NCBI GenBank assembly: GCA_030594665.1 | Contig: JAUVET010000065.1 | Location: 1 to 7,262 of the forward strand | DNA length: 7,262 nucleotides | Reading direction: 5' to 3' | Origin: Methanosarcinaceae archaeon | GTDB taxonomy: Archaea; Halobacteriota; Methanosarcinia; Methanosarcinales; Methanosarcinaceae | Part shown: in pieces, positions 1-5,627 of the stretch | Layout: each line of letters begins with the position of its first letter | Numbering within the stretch: the stretch's first letter is position 1 | Notes under the pieces: generated by a model | Databases searched by the model: none | What the model was told of the DNA's origin: nothing | What the model saw: the letters and a program-made list of their open reading frames with translations, nothing else | Translations under genes and position numbers: made by a program

Positions 1-104
1 AACTGGATCATGATGCAGTGTCATGCGTATACTGTATGAAATATTTATGGTCGCTTGCATTGCAAAAAGTATTGTTAACAACATAAAATAAATATTCGGT
101 GCTC

Positions 105-113
105 TTTATATAG
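105..113 (+). promoter_or_regulatory. Candidate archaeal box A upstream of the PAP2 gene
   Basis: TTTATATAG matches the archaeal TATA-box consensus closely. Transcription would be expected to start about 25 bases downstream, near 135, leaving a leader of roughly 75 bases before the ATG at 212. A second, poorer AT-rich stretch at 186-198 would instead suit a nearly leaderless transcript, and no Shine-Dalgarno site precedes the ATG. The rest of 1-211 is AT-rich and holds no gene that I can support. Confidence 0.35.
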
Positions 114-211
114 TTGAGCATCATTCAGAAATCTCTATTATATGGAAATTAAAGCATAAAAGAGGAAGTATCCGAAATTATGATATCATATTTTTAATAC
201 AATTCGATCAC

Positions 212-721
212 ATGTCGTTATCAACCCTGAACTACCAAATCCTGCAATCCTTAAACTCATATCCTGCCCTTGATCCTATAATGATATTTTTGTCAATTAT
301 TGGAGATTATATCCTATGGATAGCGATATTTGCAGCACTGTACCTATGGAAAGGTAAAAAAGTTGCAGTTTCATATGCACTGTTTGTTTTTGTAGCAACA
401 ATAATATCACTTTTCCTCAAATCATTTTTAGAAGTTCCTCGCCCAGAAGACGTGCGCTTTGTCATCGAATCGCACGGGTATTCCATGCCAAGCGGGCATA
501 CAATCCGCTCTTTTGTATCTGCTATGTTTTTACACCCACTTGTAAATAATAGCAAGTCCAGATTATTGATATGGATGCTGGCATTACTTATTGGAGTAAG
601 TCGGATCTTTGCTGGAGTACACTATCCATCGGATGTTTTGGCTGGTGCGCTTATCGGGTGTATTGTTGGATATGTTGGGATCAAGATGCAACCATATATT
701 GCAAAGTATATAGATCTATGA
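212..721 (+). CDS. PAP2-family membrane phosphatase
   Basis: This 169-residue protein belongs to the PAP2 (type 2 phosphatidic acid phosphatase) superfamily, which removes phosphate from lipid phosphates such as undecaprenyl or isoprenyl diphosphates, or phosphatidic-acid-like lipids. All three signature motifs are present: K70-x6-R77-P78, PSGH at 93-96, and S130-R131-x5-H137-x3-D141. H96 and H137 would be the catalytic histidines. Hydrophobic segments at about 22-46, 51-69, 100-110, 118-136 and 141-157 predict a five- or six-helix integral membrane protein. The length is typical of small archaeal members. The ATG at 212 gives the expected short N-terminus before the first helix; no Shine-Dalgarno site is visible, so the message may be leaderless. 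It is followed by a 288-base gap and appears to be transcribed alone. The substrate cannot be told from sequence; an archaeal polyprenyl-phosphate role is inference. Confidence 0.9.
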   Translation: MSLSTLNYQILQSLNSYPALDPIMIFLSIIGDYILWIAIFAALYLWKGKKVAVSYALFVFVATIISLFLKSFLEVPRPEDVRFVIESHGYSMPSGHTIRSFVSAMFLHPLVNNSKSRLLIWMLALLIGVSRIFAGVHYPSDVLAGALIGCIVGYVGIKMQPYIAKYIDL

Positions 722-771
722 TGTTAAAAAAACTCATACTGTTCAAATTAAACGTATTTGTGTAGCGACTT

Positions 772-827
772 TTGACGCCGAGTCAATCCACCGCGCTACG
801 CGCGTGCGGTAGCACCGTTTTTATTTA
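772..827 (+). terminator. Stem-loops plus T-run after the PAP2 gene
   Basis: A perfect TTGAC/GTCAA stem with a 5-base loop lies at 772-786. It is followed by a GC-rich block at 790-815 that can fold in competing ways: ACCGC 790-794 with GCGGT 806-810, GCTAC 795-799 with GTAGC 809-813, or GTGC 804-807 with GCAC 812-815. A TTTTTATTTA run follows at 818-827. Archaeal termination depends mainly on oligo-T, so this is a plausible terminator. The GC-rich block also stands out from its AT-rich surroundings. From 828 to about 935 I see nothing definite. Confidence 0.4.
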
Positions 828-938
828 CTCATTGAACCACCTGCGCCACAACACAACTGTCAACGTTACACTTGCCAATCAAATACCAAATATCTTATCG
901 ATTAAATTCCAGCATGCAATTCGTTTTTGATTCATAAT

Positions 939-948
939 CTTTATATTG
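939..948 (+). promoter_or_regulatory. Candidate box A for the aspartokinase gene cluster
   Basis: CTTTATATTG resembles the archaeal box A. A start site about 25 bases downstream, near 970, would leave a leader of about 40 bases before the ATG at 1010. That leader contains GTGAG at 999-1003, a weak Shine-Dalgarno match 6 bases from the start codon. Confidence 0.5.
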
Positions 949-1009
949 TACTGTAGTCTTAATACTGCCATTACCTGCTATAACAAATAACGTAAAGTGT
1001 GAGATAATC

Positions 1010-2404
1010 ATGAGAATCGTAATGAAATTCGGTGGCACGTCCATCGCAGACGGAAAAAGGATTCGACATGTCGCAGAACTTTTGAAGAGTTACTATGATA
1101 ATGGTGATGAAATAGTAGCGATAACATCAGCACTCGGTGACGTAACTGACGGCTTGCTTGATAATTCCATAAATTCATCAAAAAAAGGTAAAGTCTCCCA
1201 GGTAAAGGAATTCATGGCAGACTTGACTAAAAAACACTACGATGCAATCCATGAGGCAATTGATGATAAGAAGATCATCGACAAGACAATCCAGGAGATC
1301 GACAGCAGGATCGATGAACTGGAAAAAGCACTTATCGGCATCTGCTATCTTGGTGAACTTACACCACGTTCGATCGATTACATATCATCTTATGGCGAGA
1401 GACTTGCAGTACCTATCATCTGCGGCGCGATCAGGTCACTTGGTATAAATTCACAGGCATTCACAGGTGGCGAAGTTGGCATTGTAACAACCGGTGAATT
1501 TGGTAACGCAAGACCACTTGAAAAAACATACGAACGTGTAAATGAAAAGCTTACACCTCTTCTTGAAGATCACATACCTGTTGTGACCGGATTCATTGCA
1601 GAGAATGAAAACGGTATTATCACAACACTCGGGCGGGGCGGTTCTGATTTTTCGGCATCTATCGTCGGTGCGGCAATCAAAGCTGACGAGATCTGGCTTT
1701 GGAAAGAGGTTCATGGCATCATGACCACTGACCCGAAGATCGTGCCTGATGCGAAACCCATTCCACAGATATCATATATCGAAGCAATGGAATTGTCCTA
1801 TTTCGGAGCAAAGATCCTGCACCCGAGGTCTATTGAACCTGCGATAAGACACGGTATACCTGTCCGTGTGAAAAACACATTTGAGGCAGATTTCCCGGGC
1901 ACGCTCATAGTGGCTGACCAGACACAGAGTGAAGACGTGGTCAAAGCGGTCACGCTCATTCGAAATGTTGCATTGGTGAATATTTCAGGTGCAGGAATGG
2001 TCGGAACGATCGGTACGGCTGCGCGTGTGTTTACAACACTTGCCAACGCAGGTGTGAATATCATCATGATAAGTCAGGGTTCGTCTGAAGCGAATATGTC
2101 AATTGTGGTAGATGATGAACATCTTAATGCAGCAGTTGAAGCCATTAATTCCGAATTCGATCGCGGTGTTGTGCGGGATGTAACCCATGACACGAATATC
2201 TGTGTGGTGGCGGTCGTTGGTGTGGGAATGGCAGGTATTCCCGGTGTCGCAGGCAAAGTATTTGGTGCACTTGGAGCAGCAAAGATCAATGTGATAATGA
2301 TAAGCCAGGGTTCTTCACAGCACAATATATCGTTTGTTGTTAGTGAAGATTCTGCAACTCAGGCAGTTAAGATCCTGCATGATGTATTTGAACTTGAAAA
2401 ATAA
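1010..2404 (+). CDS. ask: Aspartate kinase with two C-terminal ACT domains
   Basis: Aspartokinase phosphorylates L-aspartate with ATP, the first step toward lysine, threonine and methionine. The 464-residue length fits a monofunctional enzyme. The amino-acid-kinase domain covers about residues 1-300. It has KFGGTS at 6-11, YGERL at 128-132, TLGRGGSD at 206-213, WKEVHG at 231-236, TTDP at 239-242 and FGAKILHP at 265-272. The WKEV form replaces the commoner WTDV; I recall the same variant in fungal Hom3-type enzymes. Two ACT domains follow, about 315-390 and 397-464, each with an identical MISQGSS block (353-359 and 430-436), so feedback control by an end-product amino acid is likely although the effector is unknown. 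The ATG at 1010 is preferred over the in-frame ATG at 1022 because it keeps the strand before KFGGTS complete. It is probably the first gene of a cluster with purM 64 bases downstream. Confidence 0.96.
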   Translation: MRIVMKFGGTSIADGKRIRHVAELLKSYYDNGDEIVAITSALGDVTDGLLDNSINSSKKGKVSQVKEFMADLTKKHYDAIHEAIDDKKIIDKTIQEIDSRIDELEKALIGICYLGELTPRSIDYISSYGERLAVPIICGAIRSLGINSQAFTGGEVGIVTTGEFGNARPLEKTYERVNEKLTPLLEDHIPVVTGFIAENENGIITTLGRGGSDFSASIVGAAIKADEIWLWKEVHGIMTTDPKIVPDAKPIPQISYIEAMELSYFGAKILHPRSIEPAIRHGIPVRVKNTFEADFPGTLIVADQTQSEDVVKAVTLIRNVALVNISGAGMVGTIGTAARVFTTLANAGVNIIMISQGSSEANMSIVVDDEHLNAAVEAINSEFDRGVVRDVTHDTNICVVAVVGVGMAGIPGVAGKVFGALGAAKINVIMISQGSSQHNISFVVSEDSATQAVKILHDVFELEK

Positions 2405-2433
2405 TTCCGGAATTATTATAATTACAATTATAA
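2400..2433. promoter_or_regulatory. Two abutting 18-bp dyads between aspartokinase and purM
   Basis: AATAATTCCGGAATTATT at 2400-2417 is a perfect palindrome covering the aspartokinase stop codon. It runs directly into a second perfect dyad, TTATAATT (2416-2423) / AC / AATTATAA (2426-2433). The two centres are 16 bp apart. The block is AT-rich and may also contain the box A of a purM promoter. An operator, a promoter-embedded binding site or an RNA hairpin are all possible; AT-rich sequence makes chance dyads more likely, hence the moderate score. Confidence 0.35.
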
Positions 2434-2457
2434 CTATAACAATCAATAACAATAACC

Positions 2458-2471
2458 GAGGCTAAACGTTG
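2458..2471 (+). promoter_or_regulatory. Shine-Dalgarno GAGG deciding the TTG start of purM
   Basis: GAGG at 2458-2461 sits 7 bases before the TTG at 2469-2471. This is the right spacing for ribosome binding and supports initiation at the rare codon TTG. Confidence 0.65.
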
Positions 2472-3470
2472 AGCGGCAAACATTTAACATACGCAGATTC
2501 CGGCGTTGATATCAAACAGGAAGAGACTACGATCAAAGCACTTACCGGTCAAATGACATACAAGCGCGAGGGACTTGGTGCGCCTCTTACTGATATCGGA
2601 CATTACGCAGGTCTTATCGATTTCGGGGAATATGCACTTGCAATGGCAACCGATGGTGTCGGTTCAAAAGTGTTGATCGCAAATGAGATGAAGCGATGGA
2701 ATACTGTTGGGATTGACTGTATTGCAATGAACGTCAACGATCTGCTGGCTGTCGGGATCGAACCCCTGTCCTTTGTGGATTACCTTGCACTGGAAAAACA
2801 TTCCGAAAACTTTGCCGGGCAGATAGGTGAAGGGCTTGTCAAAGGTGCAGAGATGTCACGCATGACAATTGTTGGCGGAGAGACTGCAACACTGCCGGAG
2901 ATCGTGAACGGCTTTGATCTTGCAGGGACCTGTCTTGGCATGGTCAAAAAAGACAAGATCATCACAGGTGAAAAGGTTCAACTTGGCGATGTGGTTGTAG
3001 GAATACCATCAAGCGGCGTGCACAGCAATGGATATACGCTTGTGCGAAAGATCATTAAAGAATCGGAATATTCCTATCACGACCCATTTCCCAATGATCC
3101 ATCTACTACGATCGGTGACGAACTCCTGATCCCAACCAGGATATATATGGAAGTCCTGGATGTGGTCAAAGAATGCGACGTGCACGGACTTGCACATATT
3201 ACCGGAAGCGGCCTATTGAAACTTGCAAGAATTACCGATCTTGGTTTTGACCTGTACAACCCTATCGAGCCAAATGATATCTTCAAGTTCCTGCAAAGTG
3301 AAGGCGGGGTTACCGATCTTGAGATGTACAGGACCTTCAACATGGGAATGGGATTTTTGATCATACTTCCGGAGGCTGATGCAGAGAAAGCCGCCAGTAT
3401 GACAGGCGGGAAAATAGTTGGAAGAATTGTTGAGAGCGGGATTAAGGTTCGTGACCTTGTGATAGAATAA
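2469..3470 (+). CDS. purM: Phosphoribosylformylglycinamidine cyclo-ligase (AIR synthetase)
   Basis: PurM closes the imidazole ring: FGAM plus ATP gives aminoimidazole ribonucleotide, the fifth step of purine synthesis in the cytoplasm. The 333-residue length matches archaeal PurM. Visible motifs are TDGVGSK at 61-67, GIDCIAMNVNDL at 81-92, GGETA at 136-140, GIPSSGVHSNGY at 178-189, HITGSG at 243-248 and the FNMGMGF block near 290-296. The N-terminal half is the AIRS dimer/ATP domain and the C-terminal half the AIRS_C domain. The HITG motif reads GSG where most bacterial enzymes have GGG; I believe this is common in methanogen orthologues. The start is TTG at 2469, chosen for the GAGG site and because the N-terminus (Y-x-D-S-G-V-D) matches the family. 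It lies between aspartokinase and the DUF1894 gene, 21 bases from the latter, and is probably co-transcribed with it. Confidence 0.96.
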   Translation: MSGKHLTYADSGVDIKQEETTIKALTGQMTYKREGLGAPLTDIGHYAGLIDFGEYALAMATDGVGSKVLIANEMKRWNTVGIDCIAMNVNDLLAVGIEPLSFVDYLALEKHSENFAGQIGEGLVKGAEMSRMTIVGGETATLPEIVNGFDLAGTCLGMVKKDKIITGEKVQLGDVVVGIPSSGVHSNGYTLVRKIIKESEYSYHDPFPNDPSTTIGDELLIPTRIYMEVLDVVKECDVHGLAHITGSGLLKLARITDLGFDLYNPIEPNDIFKFLQSEGGVTDLEMYRTFNMGMGFLIILPEADAEKAASMTGGKIVGRIVESGIKVRDLVIE

Positions 3471-3491
3471 TTACTACTATGGGATTAAAAT

Positions 3492-3773
3492 ATGTCATGT
3501 ATCAATGAAATAACTGATGAAATATTGTTAAGTAATGTTACTCCGAAACAGTGTGTGGAGTTTGTCAAAAAGAACACGGATGAAATGTATTACGTAACTG
3601 CTGGCTACATGATCCGTGGGGTTGCCCTTTTAGGAAAAGATACAATTCCTGTTGGCGTAAGCGGTTCAGACCTTATTTTCCAGTTCGTGAAACCATGCAG
3701 GGGATTTTTTGTGTTGAAGATCAAGGATGCGCAGGATGAGATCGAAAAGTTACGCGCTGAGTTTAAATTTTAA
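3492..3773 (+). CDS. DUF1894 family protein
   Basis: This 93-residue soluble protein resembles the DUF1894 family, which is found in methanogens and includes, as I recall, the structurally solved small alpha/beta protein MTH1880. Family-like features are the opening MSCIN, the ILLSNVTPKQCVEFVKKN helix region at 11-28, the YYVTAGYMI strand at 33-41, and the G-V-S-G-S-D-L-I-F...KPCRGFFVLKI core at 55-77. Cysteines are at 3, 21 and 69. No signal peptide or membrane segment is seen. Its cellular role is not established; a link to methanogenesis rests only on its taxonomic range. The ATG at 3492 is used. GGGA at 3481-3484 is a modest ribosome site 7 bases upstream. It lies 21 bases after purM on the same strand and is likely the last gene of the cluster. 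Confidence 0.85.
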   Translation: MSCINEITDEILLSNVTPKQCVEFVKKNTDEMYYVTAGYMIRGVALLGKDTIPVGVSGSDLIFQFVKPCRGFFVLKIKDAQDEIEKLRAEFKF

Positions 3774-3790
3774 TTTAAGAAATGAACAGG

Positions 3791-3806
3791 TTTTTTGGAT
3801 CTTTTT
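3791..3806 (+). terminator. Oligo-T terminator after the DUF1894 gene
   Basis: T6 at 3791-3796 and T5 at 3802-3806 begin 18 bases after the DUF1894 stop codon. Archaeal RNA polymerase terminates at such runs without needing a hairpin, so this is the likely end of the ask-purM-DUF1894 transcript. Confidence 0.5.
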
Positions 3807-3832
3807 ACATGTGTGAGGGTAATGTTCCATTT

Positions 3833-3930
3833 TCCAGTGATTTTTAAGACGCAGATTTACGCAGATTTACGCAGATTTAAGGTTGCATCTGCGTAAATCT
3901 GCGTCTAATATAATTGTTTAAATCACTGGA
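3833..3930. repeat. Nested palindromic element with triple 10-bp repeat
   Basis: The outer arms TCCAGTGATTT (3833-3843) and AAATCACTGGA (3920-3930) are perfect 11-bp inverted repeats. Inside them lies a perfect 20-bp inverted repeat, 3847-3866 against 3887-3906, built from the unit ACGCAGATTT. The left inner arm continues as three tandem copies of that unit (3849-3878), while the right arm has about two in reverse. The element sits between the convergent DUF1894 and ATPase genes. I recall similar ACGCAGATTT-type strings scattered through many environmental archaeal and bacterial genomes, so this is probably a REP-like or MITE-like dispersed element that may also act as a bidirectional terminator or RNA-stabilising hairpin. 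Confidence 0.8.
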
Positions 3931-3973
3931 TTTTGGTATTGTGCCATGCGTGAGTAACATTAGTATCCTACAG

Positions 3974-5299
3974 TTATCTTTCTTCCAACAGCCACTTCCA
4001 CAGTGGTTCATACACGATTTTCTTACCGTCATTGACGTCTTCACCCTCATACTCCCATGTGATCATAAGCAAATTCTCGCATCCGAACTCCTCAGCAGCC
4101 TTTAGCAGACCCTTGATCTCTCTCTGCTTTATCTCATCCTTATTGGAAGCATATGTCACCTGAATGAGCTGCTCTACCTTTAACCCCTTTCTGATAACGA
4201 AATCAACCTCCCTGTCCTGCTGGTCTTTCCAGTAGAATATGTCAATGATCGAGTTTTGGAATTTCACCCTTTGAAGTTCTATCGCAACAAGGTTCTCTAT
4301 CAACCTGCCCCTGTCTTCTGAAAATTTAAAACCTGCAAAATTGATGAAGCCCGTATCAATGCAGTATATCTTTCTTGGATATTGCATCTGGTCTTTAACC
4401 CTGTAAGAATATATCTTCAGGTCAAAGAACAGGAATGAGTCCTTCATGATCGCAAAATATTTCTCTAAGGTCGGGACTGATACTTTGATCCCTATTGATG
4501 ATAACATACGGGTGAGTTTTGAAAAACTCGCCAATTTTCCGGAATTTGAACACAAAAAATATGCCAGATCTTCGACAATCTCTCCCCTTCGTTTTGTTTT
4601 CGGGAGTATGTCGCGGTTTATGATATCGGTAAATAGTGTTTGTATCAAATCTTCTTTGTTCGATCCAGGCAAAGTGACTTCCGGAAATCCGCCATATTCC
4701 AGATATTCCCGCAGCATCTCTTTTATGACTGCTATGTCCTGTTCGATCAAAAATCCATTTCCAATGTCATGTCCTTTGAATGACAGGAAATCCCTGAAAC
4801 TTAATGGATTGACTACCGTTGTTAAATGCCTTCCTGTGAGCAAGTAACCCAGATCGGAACCTGTAAGTTCGGAGGTGGAGCCTGAAATGAATATCTTGAT
4901 CTGCCCTTTGAATTCATCGTATATGCTTCGTACATATTTTTCCCATTCTTCAACTCTCTGTACCTCATCAAGGAAGAGGAATATCCTGTCATGTTTGTCA
5001 AAAAGCATTTTAGCATGGATGATCTCGATGAGGTCATTGAAGTATTCGGCTGTGAGCGGCAGCAATTTCCTGTTTTCGAAGTTTATGTAGATGGTGGCAT
5101 CTTTTTCTACACCGCTTTTAAGCAAATGCCCAATGGTAGAAAACATCAGGTACGTCTTACCCGCCCGTCTTGGACCGATGATGTCATTTATCAGGTCACT
5201 TTCGATTTTCAGGCTTACCGTTCTTTCTTTTGCGGCAGGTAATTCTTTTCTCCAATATTCTTCAACGATAGTTCTTAATTTATCTTTATGATTTTCCAT
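3974..5299 (-). CDS. AAA-type ATPase with C-terminal DUF4143 region
   Basis: This 441-residue protein is of the archaeal/bacterial ATPase type that carries DUF4143. It has Walker A GPRRAGKT at 42-49, Walker B FLFLDE at 107-112, a sensor-like ISGSTSEL at 138-145 and LTGR at 154-157. YGGFPE at 202-207 is a family hallmark. Residues about 245-300 look like a winged-helix segment. The C-terminal part contains ENLVAIEL (335-342), REVDFVI (363-369) and LIQVTY (378-383), the layout of a restriction-endonuclease-like fold. The usual E-x-K of active PD-(D/E)XK nucleases reads Q-x-T here (Q380, T382), so cleavage activity is doubtful. Such genes occur in many copies in methanogen-related archaea and their function is unsettled. 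The ATG at 5299 is right for the family, with Walker A about 40 residues in. There is no Shine-Dalgarno site, and a dyad lies 1 base upstream. It is convergent with the DUF1894 gene and divergent from the DUF362 gene, with no partner gene. Confidence 0.9.
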   Translation of the reverse strand: MENHKDKLRTIVEEYWRKELPAAKERTVSLKIESDLINDIIGPRRAGKTYLMFSTIGHLLKSGVEKDATIYINFENRKLLPLTAEYFNDLIEIIHAKMLFDKHDRIFLFLDEVQRVEEWEKYVRSIYDEFKGQIKIFISGSTSELTGSDLGYLLTGRHLTTVVNPLSFRDFLSFKGHDIGNGFLIEQDIAVIKEMLREYLEYGGFPEVTLPGSNKEDLIQTLFTDIINRDILPKTKRRGEIVEDLAYFLCSNSGKLASFSKLTRMLSSIGIKVSVPTLEKYFAIMKDSFLFFDLKIYSYRVKDQMQYPRKIYCIDTGFINFAGFKFSEDRGRLIENLVAIELQRVKFQNSIIDIFYWKDQQDREVDFVIRKGLKVEQLIQVTYASNKDEIKQREIKGLLKAAEEFGCENLLMITWEYEGEDVNDGKKIVYEPLWKWLLEER

Positions 5300-5300
5300 T

Positions 5301-5326
5301 ATATCGTAAAGATAACTTTACGATAT
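5301..5326. promoter_or_regulatory. Perfect 11+11 bp operator-like dyad at the ATPase start
   Basis: ATATCGTAAAG (5301-5311), a 4-base spacer and CTTTACGATAT (5316-5326) form a perfect inverted repeat that ends one base before the ATPase ATG on the minus strand. It occupies the interval between the likely box A and the start codon, where a bound protein would block initiation. A third GTAAAG half-site lies at 5342-5347 in the same orientation as the first. An autoregulatory or repressor operator is the simplest reading; a 5' hairpin in the message is the alternative. Confidence 0.6.
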
Positions 5327-5332
5327 TTAAGA
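5324..5332 (-). promoter_or_regulatory. Candidate box A for the ATPase gene
   Basis: Read on the minus strand, CTTAAATAT is an acceptable archaeal TATA box centred about 29 bases before the ATG at 5299. This would give an essentially leaderless message, in agreement with the missing Shine-Dalgarno site. It partly overlaps the outer edge of the dyad. Confidence 0.4.
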
Positions 5333-5361
5333 TTATCTGATGTAAAGTGAAAAAGTACTCA

Positions 5362-5417
5362 ACATTAAGTGAGTAAATATTAAACACCAGGAGGATGAGC
5401 ATAATTTACAGGATGGG
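5362..5417 (+). repeat. Left copy of an inverted repeat flanking the DUF362 gene
   Basis: Two blocks, 5362-5380 and 5404-5417, recur in the same order on the minus strand beyond the DUF362 gene (6822-6840 and 6799-6812). The first block matches at 17 of 19 bases and the second at 13 of 14. The blocks are 23 bases apart here and 9 apart in the other copy. Confidence 0.55.
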
Positions 5418-5436
5418 GAAGTCACTGACATCCTGT
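5408..5436. repeat. Small palindrome ACAGGATG / CATCCTGT
   Basis: ACAGGATG (5408-5415) and CATCCTGT (5429-5436) are perfect 8-bp inverted repeats with a 13-base loop. The ACAGGAT core resembles short dispersed palindromic units that I recall from many archaeal and bacterial intergenic regions. It overlaps the end of the left flanking repeat. Confidence 0.5.
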
Positions 5437-5592
5437 TCATTCTCTTCGATTAAATGTCGATGTACAGCCCAAATTGCCAAACCCCGCGCAGCAACCACGC
5501 TGAAGGCGGCGAGTGTACTGGTTTTAGTTTCAATATCAGATCGAACAATCACATTTACGCGGCTATTATCTAACCACAGCCATACAAATACT

Positions 5593-5601
5593 AAAAATAT
5601 T
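5593..5601 (+). promoter_or_regulatory. Candidate box A for the DUF362 gene
   Basis: AAAAATATT lies about 31 bases before the ATG at 5628. That distance would place the transcription start at or next to the start codon. No Shine-Dalgarno site precedes the ATG, so a leaderless message is consistent. Confidence 0.35.
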
Positions 5602-5627
5602 TCTACATGTAAACCCAATAACTGCGC

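Larger units (their letters stand above)
5300..5627. other. Divergent spacer, no convincing gene; possible gene remnant
   Basis: These 328 bases separate the ATPase and DUF362 starts. Besides the dyad, repeat and palindrome listed separately, both strands are open for about 70 codons. On the plus strand 5395-5631 is open and its TGA overlaps the DUF362 ATG as ATGA, but GGAGG directly abuts the ATG at 5395 with no spacing and the product is Ser/Thr/Lys-rich like antisense translation. On the minus strand 5406-5618 starts at TTG and encodes a plausible-looking 70-residue peptide with a hydrophobic IFLVFVWLWL segment; I do not recognise it. The composition around 5475-5515 is more GC-rich than the flanks. 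A decayed minus-strand gene fragment is possible. Confidence 0.4.

Noticed and set aside
722..1009. A lysine riboswitch or other amino-acid leader before aspartokinase
   Set aside because: The predicted leader is only about 40 bases and the wider region shows no multi-helix riboswitch pattern.
722..1009. tRNA or box C/D RNA in the PAP2-aspartokinase gap
   Set aside because: No cloverleaf arms, T-loop motif or paired C and D boxes could be found.
1798..2325. Minus-strand frames opposite the ACT domains
   Set aside because: Their Ala/Thr/Pro-rich products mirror the coding strand and no start signals are present.
3479..3508. ATG at 3479 as an upstream start for the DUF1894 gene
   Set aside because: It is out of frame with 3492 and reaches a stop after nine codons.
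3849..3880. Three tandem 10-bp repeats as a possible CRISPR array
   Set aside because: The units are directly adjacent with no spacers and are far too short; they form part of a palindrome.
4446..4847. Plus-strand frame of 133 codons inside the ATPase gene
   Set aside because: It lies entirely opposite the ATPase frame, which carries clear Walker and DUF4143 motifs.
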